From Lophius americanus (lineage: Eukaryota; Chordata; Actinopteri; Lophiiformes; Lophiidae), in NCBI GenBank assembly GCA_037951165.1, contig JBBDHG010000037.1, forward strand, positions 1,782,001 to 1,846,000: a DNA stretch of 64,000 nt, given 5' to 3'. Positions 57,365-64,000 of this stretch are shown piece by piece. The stretch's first letter is position 1; each line of letters begins with the position of its first letter. Made by a program: the position numbers and the translations under genes. The notes under the pieces are model-generated. The model did not search any database. It was given only the letters and a program-made list of their open reading frames with translations, and was not told where the DNA came from.

Positions 57365-57490
57365 TTTAAGCAGTAATGGTTTGTATTTTTGCCTCAGAGT
57401 AAGAAAGTTAGAGGTTCAAATCCATCTGTAAGTTAATCCTGCTTGCGTGTGAAATATCCAGTTTCTCCGGCTTCCTCACGAAAATAAACA
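57365..57490 (+). mobile_element. tRNA-like SINE/MITE head
   Basis: GCCTCAGAGTAAGAAAGTTA is followed by a B-box-like GGTTCAAATCC and TCTCCGGCTTCCTCACG, the head of the same SINE-like family. Confidence 0.6.
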
Positions 57491-57627
57491 ACTACTTAGC
57501 ATTCTATAAATAAAAGGTATTATTATCATGTATTACTATGGGGGTACACCCGAAAACTACACTAAACAAAGCGTAATATACTTGCTTAACAAACTCTTAT
57601 CCACCATTGTGTGTATTGACTTCAGCT

Positions 57628-57641
57628 GTCGCCATGGCAAC
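57628..57641 (+). promoter_or_regulatory. RFX-type X-box motif, site 3
   Basis: GTCGCCATGGCAAC is identical to site 1 at 31173-31186, and the flanks are related (GACTTCAGNTG before, ACANGTNCACANCAG after). Confidence 0.45.
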
Positions 57642-58316
57642 AAGTCCACACCAGTCAGAATTCCAGCTACAAAAGCAATTACTGTCTATTTTAAACCTTG
57701 ATTGAAGAAGAATATATTGTTTATCAATAATGGAAACTCCTCGAGTTGACATTTTCCTCTAAAATCCGTTACCACATCTTCGTCAACGCTCGCTTGTTGA
57801 CGCTTTGGGCGCTGTGTATGTTAGGATCATCATGACGGTAATTTGTTGAATTAACCATGTTGCTTAATGTTGCGTTCTAAGTCACATGACCGCACAAAAT
57901 TAAAGAAAGGGCCATAAATATGGGGGACGGGGCGGATGAAAACATCATATGAATTGTGGTTGTATTAGATCTGTCATATTCTTTCAAATGAACTATTCAA
58001 AAGCGCAACACTTTTAAGTGTCCTCTGGAAACACTTCTGTTGGGTTGTGGCTTTTGATGAAGATGCCTTCTGAATTTGCTTGTGTTTTTTGAGGTTGTAG
58101 CAGGTTACTCCACTGCTTATTTATACCTAGTTGTCAAGTTGACAACTTTTGTACACATCCAAACATCATAAAAGTGCGACAACATGAAGAGCGGATCAGC
58201 TTTTCAATCACAGTCTTCTATTTCGTGAAGCTCGCGTAAACCAGTCAGGATTCGAGGTTGTTTCTTATTTCAGGCTTATTTACCTTCAGTCTAAAGGTAG
58301 GACCTACCCCTGCCTG

Positions 58317-58477
58317 TCAACAAATAAGACAACATATACTATTATATATGCTGAGAATCATTAATGACATAGTCTTGGGATAAACTGGCAACTTGGACGG
58401 GATGTTTGCGTGGCCAGTTTCAAGCTTCTGGGCGACTTCTTCATCAAGCACTACTCTGATGGGGGGCAAAGCCATTT
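58317..58477 (-). other. Small ORF, unassigned
   Basis: The minus-strand frame starting at 58477 reads MALPPIRVVLDEEVAQKLE, then TGHANIPSKLPVYPKTM, with sense-like codon use before drifting into AT-rich text. It may be a lone exon or a chance frame; no family was recognised and no convincing donor follows. Confidence 0.2.
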
Positions 58478-58749
58478 CTAACTGTGGGCGGTGCGAAACG
58501 GAAAGATACTCAAAGTGAAAGTAATTTAAAGACATCTGAGACACACTGTGACTTTCAGCTCTGATCCTGAACTGGTGTGATGGTGCGGTTATTATGACCT
58601 TTAAAGGTTATAAAAATTTCATAGCAGCTCATCAGATTATTCAGGCTGGGTGTTTGTACCTGGCAGTAAAAATGCATCATAAAGATAAGTTGTGTTGTAT
58701 TAAAGTTGATTATGTCTGAGAAAATACCAAAGACCAGCTGCAAGGATGT

Positions 58750-59800
58750 CCTTTATCCACCGGATGTGACCAATGATTAACTCAATAACTCAACACTCAT
58801 TGACATAAATCCAATTCTCTACCCTCAATCACCTTAGTGCGAGGAAGAACCGGATCGATTTTAGAGCAGGTCGGTTGAATAGTTCCGACACTAGAGGGAG
58901 CTTTATCTCCAAAAGTTTGCAAGGCTTAAATTCTTATCTGTTGGTCTAATTTTTTCCAATTGATATAAAGGATATAAATCGACTGTGTGAGCTCTATGTT
59001 GTGTTTGTCGTGTTTTACGTTAAAAGGTCATATTTTATTCAGTAGGGGAATTTTTTTACGGCAACACTGTTTTTCAAACATAACCTCCTAATCGTTGTGT
59101 TTCGATTTAGGTCGAATTAGGTGCATATAAACTGATTTGTGGCGATCTATCCTCCATGTATCATATTTTACTCTTGCACTTAATTTACTCATTAGGGGGA
59201 GCTTTTTTACAAAACACTGTACACATAGATCATAAAAACGATTTCATGGATTGTTTTCAAACTCTATACCTACATAAACCTCAGTGCGAGGAAGAACTGG
59301 TTTGATTTTGGGAAGAGTATGTTGTGTATTTCCTACAAGAGGCAGAGATTTATCTCCAAACGATCTCGGGCCATTATTTTTCAGCCATTTATTGCTCCAA
59401 AATAGCTTCATATGAATCAAAGGAAATCCATCTTATAAACATCATAATTTACTGTAATAGTTCATATTTTTATAATAATAATAATAATAATAATACATTT
59501 AATTTATAATGCACTTTACATATGGATCAAATCTCAAAGTGCTACAAAGTAAAATCAGATAAAAGCATCAATAAAAAATAAAATAATAACTATATAAAAA
59601 CCTGAGCAAAAAGACGTTTTTCTACTTTTAAGAGTGGAAAACGTGAGTTAAAGTTTTTACTCCCTTCCCTCACATTCTTCACAAAATATACTGTGGACAT
59701 AACTTCACGTTTCATTTGAGGAGTTCAATCACGGGGATTGCTTGTATAACGCAGGGGATTGTGGATTATTTTAGGGATATACCCTGGCTGTCGTGCAGCA
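58750..59800 (+). repeat. CTAGGGGGAGCT-family repeat, copy 6, interrupted
   Basis: It shows CTTAGTGCGAGGAAGAACCG, CGACACTAGAGGGAGCTTTA, a second module set (CATTAGGGGGAGCTTTTTTA, TCAGTGCGAGGAAGAACTGG) and a final module ending CACGGGGATTGCTTGTATAA. The last part is split by an L2-tail retroposon at 59474-59625. Confidence 0.78.
59474..59625 (-). mobile_element. L2-tail retroposon nested in repeat copy 6
   Basis: Same text as the copies at 22339 and 57154: an AAT repeat, ACATTTAATTTATAATGCAC, TTTACATATGGATCAAATC, then AAAGTAAAATCAGATAAAAG. The family sequence of the host repeat continues on both sides. Confidence 0.85.
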
Positions 59801-60337
59801 TGGGCCTGGTTACTCACACGCACACACGCATGCTGTGAATTTATCACTCAGAAAGAAACACCACAGCTTAAATAACATGCTTGTCAAACCCCAGTCTGTG
59901 ATCAGGTGAGCCCGGGAAACCACTGATGTAACTGCGTCACCTTATGAGTCACCGGGGCTTACTCCTAATCTTTCCTTTTTATGATCATTATCTCCCATTA
60001 AATTTCCACTCTCATCAACAGCCCGTCTGAGTGAATGAATCATCGCAAATGATTTGCCGCAGGAGGAAATGAACATAAGTTCTTTTTGAAAAATGCATGT
60101 GCAAAAACAAAAAAGAGAAGTATTGGAAATCCAAGTTGTGCTTGTTAAACCCAATAATAATGTAGTTTGTTGTCCAAATGTTGACTCACAGCGAACCTAC
60201 ATAGAATTCAAGGTAGCTTTGAAGAACTGAAAATACAGGGTCACGTTATATTAAAGCAGCAGCAATCAAATCAAGTTAACCCAGTTATCCTACTACAGAG
60301 AACACGGTCTAACTGGTGGTTCTGACGATGCTGAGAG

Positions 60338-60720
60338 AGAGTGTGTGTTTGTGTGTGTGTGGGTGTCTGAGTGTGTCTGTGTGTGCGTTTGTGTCTCTGT
60401 GGGTGTGTCTGAGTGTGTCTGAGTGTGTCTGTGTGAGCGTTTGTGTCTGTGTGTGTGTGTGTCTTTGTGTGTGTGTGCATTTGTGACTGTTTGTGTGTGT
60501 TTGTGATTGCGTGTGTGTCTGATTGTGTCTGTGTCTGTGTGTGCGTTTGTGTCTGTGTGTGTGTGTGTTTGTGTGTGTGTGTCTGAGTGTGTCTGTGTGT
60601 GCGTTTGTGTCTGTGTGTGTGTGTCTGAGTGTGTGTGAGTGTGTCTGTGTGTGTCTGTGAGTGTGTGTTTATGTGTGTGCGTGTGTGAGTGTGAATGTGT
60701 GTGTCTATTTGTGTGTGTGG
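60338..60720. repeat. Complex (GT)n array with GTCTGA/GTTTGT/GCGTTT variants
   Basis: About 380 bp of GT-rich text with recurring longer units such as GTGTGTCTGTGTGTGCGTTT. This suggests local duplications of a segment of roughly 60-90 bp inside the microsatellite. Confidence 0.9.
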
Positions 60721-60814
60721 CGGATAGAAGCGAGCGATGATGTGTAATTAGTTTATTTCAATCTGCCGCTGGTCTTATGTTTGTGTAAACTTTATTACGT
60801 AGGGATCGTTTTAG

Positions 60815-60817
<3 letters not shown>

Positions 60818-60851
<34 letters not shown>
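60818..60851. repeat. (TA)n microsatellite
   Basis: About 17 TA units. Confidence 0.9.
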
Positions 60852-60855
<4 letters not shown>

Positions 60856-60959
60856 TATTAGATATTACATGATAGTAGTCATGTAAGTAGATTTCCAATT
60901 AGATGAAACAGCTTACATTAGACCGATGAAAAATATGTATCAATAATTACTACTTAAGT

Positions 60960-61600
60960 CATTGATATTATAGAATCGTCGTCGCTGCGTCCGCCCACAC
61001 TGATCCTTTGTGTTAACACGATGACTAAAAGACTGTTTCACTAGGGAGAGTTTTATCTCTAAAAGTTTTCTGGTCATAATTTTGGATCTGTTGGTCTGAT
61101 TTGGTCCAAAGATGGTGAATATGAATCGAATCGAGGAGTAAGTCTTGTGAATATCATATTTCACTGTGATAATTCATATTTTAGTCACTAGAGGGAGCTT
61201 TTTTTCTTTTATTTCAAAAACAACATTGCTTTCTGCACATAACTCAAAACCTATACAATGGACCATTTTCAGATTTCATACCCCATAAAAACCATAATGC
61301 AAGGAAAAACTGGATTTTTTTTTTTTTTTTTTTTTAGAAAGGGCAATTAATTCCCAACCGTTGCTCCTATATAGTCAAACTTTTGTGCATATGAATCGAC
61401 TCAAGAGGGCAAACTTGTATTAGTCGTATTTTACTTCAGTAGATCAGAATTTACTCAGTGGGGGGAGATCTTTCCGAATAACGCTGTTTTTTCTGCGACA
61501 ACTTCAAAAAACGTTTGTCTGATTTAGTCAAAACTTGGTTAATATGAATTGACTAAAATAGATCTATCCCATTTATATCATATTTTACTCTGGTAAATAA
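60960..61600 (+). repeat. CTAGGGGGAGCT-family repeat, copy 7
   Basis: It begins TAGAATCGTCGTCGCTGCG, GATCCTTTGTGTTAACACGA. It continues ACTAGGGAGAGTTTTATCTC, TGTTGGTCTGATTTGGTCC, ATGAATCGAATCGAGGAGTA, GTCACTAGAGGGAGC and ATAATGCAAGGAAAAACTGG. It contains a poly(T) run at 61316-61336. Confidence 0.78.
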
Positions 61601-61852
61601 TAGCGACAATCCAATAACATGTAAAATGTGGTGATAGCATGACTTTGAATTCCACCACCTGCCAGCCACATCTTTTTCAGCTGGACCTATTGGTAACACC
61701 AGACTCACACCTACACACACCCCTCCATCATCACTTATTGAATACGTGAAAATTGCAGGTGCTGTTGTCTCCTCTTATCGACCCAGGCTCTCAGACGGTT
61801 CATAGCAACACATGTAAATTCTTTCAGCTCCACGTGACCTCCAATTAATCTC

Positions 61853-61905
61853 TCTCTATCTCGCTCTCTCTCTCTCTCTCTCTCTCTCCCTCTCTCTCCC
61901 TCTGG
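61853..61905 (+). repeat. (CT)n tract
   Basis: About 25 CT units with a few CC interruptions. Confidence 0.9.
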
Positions 61906-62802
61906 CTCATGGCACAAGTCTGACAAGAGTGAATCTTCAGCCTTCCTCCTGTCATGGTCATTTCTTGACACATTTTAATTGTCGATGGAAGTCGAATGTA
62001 AATAGAGTCAGCAAATAATGGGCCTTTTTTTGACTGGCTCCGTAAAAACAAGAATAGACTCCTCAGCACTGCCCTTAAAAGATTCTGATAAATCTCTGTA
62101 TGGACATACTATAATGAAGCTTTGTTTTAGTAGCATGTCAACAAGGTGTTAACACCAGGCAACAGGCTAGGATAGTGTAGAACGTGAGGAACTGAACAAA
62201 CGGACGGAGAGATTATCATTTCATCGTCAGACACAACAACACACCAGCATCAGCAACAACACACCAGTGGCGTCTTTGGACATCTGCTCATTTATTTCTC
62301 TTTTGTTCCTTCATTCTCCAATCCAATCAAGGCTCGTCATTTCACACAAATATACACAAAAACACTCTGTCTCCTCTTCACCATCAAGAGTGGAGTATTG
62401 ATCCAGCTTGGATGAGAGCTCCTATTGGCCACAATCATACATGAGAGAGGATCCCATCGATCCTCAGCGGCTTCAGATGAGGTCTGCGAATGAGACCCTC
62501 CTGATATCTTCGCTGCACATTCCCACAGAGAGAAGGATCGATATGAAATGGTAGGAGGTGCATGGAGAAATGACTGAGAGCACAGAAAAAAGAAAAAATA
62601 ATTATTTGTGAGAAGAATGGTAATGTCTTATTTTCTACGTAATCCTGTATCTGACTCTCTTTGAAAAAAATTAATGTACCAAAATATTTCCAAAGTAAAC
62701 ACAAATCGGAAAAAATCATCTCCAAATGCTACAATAAAAGCATTGAATTAATATTATGGGGGGTCAAACAGGTAGAAGAGTAGTGTGAAGTGTGAGGGTC
62801 CC

Positions 62803-62885
62803 CATGTAGCACTTTGAGATTTTATCCAAATGTAAAGTGCATTATAAATTAAATGTATTATTATTATTATTATTATTATTATTTA
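62803..62885 (+). mobile_element. L2-tail retroposon, truncated
   Basis: GTAGCACTTTGAGATTTTAT, CCAAATGTAAAGTGCATTAT, AAATTAAATGTATTATT, then an (ATT)n end. Only the last about 80 bp of the family tail is present. Confidence 0.85.
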
Positions 62886-63485
62886 GACTCCTAAGACTGT
62901 AAAAGCATTTATTGCAGTGCTGCTATTAAATTGTATGAGTTGTGGGAGTATTTAAAGGACTATTCCACATGGTTAAGAGTAAGTGTTGATATATAAAAAA
63001 ATCAAAAAAAATACATATAATTAATTCAAAAATACCGCCAGCTGCGGTTGCAGGAATTTCACTGTAAAAAAATAAAGTAACCATGTACAGGACAGTAGCA
63101 TTTAATAACCATAGGAAAACAGTCACGATGAAAACTTATGTGTTACAACATTAAATACAAAGAAAGAAAGAAAAGAAATAAATAACCTTGAAATCAAAAG
63201 TATTTCACAAATATACACCGTATTTCTAATGTCTCGTCTCTGTACAAATGAATATTTTGGAGGTTCTTGCTCGACATTAAAAGTTTTTTAATGTATATTT
63301 TAATGTCCATTCCTAAAAAAAAATCTCTAATTTGGGGAGATAATATATACTTTACCACTTATGACTTGTTTGTGACATTATGTTATTTTTCTGTTAATGT
63401 TCAACTGTGTTATCAAAAGTTTCTATTTCCACTGTTTTGAATTGTGTCGTCTCTTACTGTTGCCATTAAACAGGATTTTACCGTA

Positions 63486-63615
63486 AATTCAGAGTCCAGA
63501 AACAGGCAGGGGTCAAAACCAAGATCGGTCCAATAAGGAAAACAATGCAAATAGGGGGAAAGGGCAAGAGTAAAATCCAACAAACTACTGGAAGACAAGA
63601 GGAAAACACTAGGAG
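63486..63615. repeat. Possible retroelement fragment before the terminal array
   Basis: AACAGGCAGGGGTCAAAACC, GATCGGTCCAATAAGG and GGGGAAAGGGCAAGAGTAAA resemble text common at fish retroelement ends. The family is not fixed. Confidence 0.35.
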
Positions 63616-64000
63616 CTGGTGTGGTGTGGTGTGATGTGATGTGGTGTGGTGTGGTGTGATGTGATGTGGTGTGATGTGATGTGATGTGGTGTGGTGTGGT
63701 GTGATGTGATGTGGTGTGGTGTGATGTGGTGTGGTGTGGTGTGGTGTGATGTGGTGTGGTGTGATGTGATGTGGTGTGATGTGATGTGATGTGGTGTGGT
63801 GTGATGTGATGTGGTGTGGTGTGGTGTGGTGTGATGTGATGTGATGTGATGTGATGTGGTGTGGTGTGATGTGGTGTGGTGTGATGTGATGTGGTGTGAT
63901 GTGATGTGATGTGGTGTGGTGTGATGTGGTGTGGTGTGGTGTGGTGTGGTGTGGTGTGGTGTGGTGTGGTGTGGTGTGGTGTGGTGTGGTGTGGTGTGGT
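63616..64000 (+). repeat. (GTGGT/GTGAT)n pentanucleotide satellite, runs off the right edge
   Basis: About 77 pentamers, each either GTGGT or GTGAT, with no other variant seen. The first about 310 bp mix the two forms irregularly. The last about 75 bp are pure GTGGT. The true length is unknown because the array meets the window end. Confidence 0.96.

Larger units (their letters stand above)
54290..63480. other. Intergenic, repeat-rich, no firm gene
   Basis: The interval contains SINE-like elements, two copies of the unnamed repeat (one interrupted by an L2 tail), simple repeats and one X-box. Open frames are short and show no family resemblance. Confidence 0.5.

Overview
The window is vertebrate nuclear DNA, almost certainly from a ray-finned (probably percomorph) fish. 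Genes are split by GT-AG introns. The proteins are vertebrate-specific families (JIP4/SPAG9, IFI44-like GTPase, LITAF-domain protein, MYADM-like MARVEL proteins). The space between exons is filled with short tandem repeats, L2-type LINE tails, Tc1 relics and interspersed repeats of the kind common in teleosts. No prokaryotic features (operons, CRISPR arrays, ribosome-binding sites) are present.

Layout. (1) 1-23043, minus strand: the 5' part of spag9 (JIP4). Nineteen phase-consistent coding exons encode about 765 residues, and the gene runs off the left edge. Its introns hold an 18S rRNA 3'-end fragment (798-878), an L2-like LINE, a Tc1 relic and long GT repeats. Two TCACGTGG boxes and a CRE lie upstream of the start codon. 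(2) 25467-28520, minus strand: a complete seven-exon IFI44-like GTPase of 273 residues, with a probable 5'UTR exon and an ISRE-like site. (3) 28.5-32 kb: gene-free relics. (4) 32098-35672, minus strand: a LITAF-domain protein of 156 residues in three coding exons with a proline-rich tandem repeat. Its first intron holds a large inverted repeat and an L2-type LINE end. (5) 35.7-48.3 kb: no firm gene; it is dominated by repeats, including a higher-order minisatellite at 40945-41560. (6) 48304-54286, plus strand: two neighbouring MYADM-like genes, the first with one intron in the coding sequence and the second with an uninterrupted ORF. (7) 54.3-64 kb: no firm gene; repeats, ending in a pentanucleotide array that runs off the right edge.

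The genes are independent transcription units rather than a pathway. SPAG9, LITAF-domain and MYADM proteins all act at membranes or in endolysosomal traffic, and IFI44-like is an interferon-response gene. I see no evidence that they are co-regulated. I found no clear new molecular system. The most unusual items are an abundant interspersed repeat family that I cannot name (seven copies), the 18S rRNA fragment, the inverted repeat, the higher-order minisatellite and the three RFX-type X-box sites.
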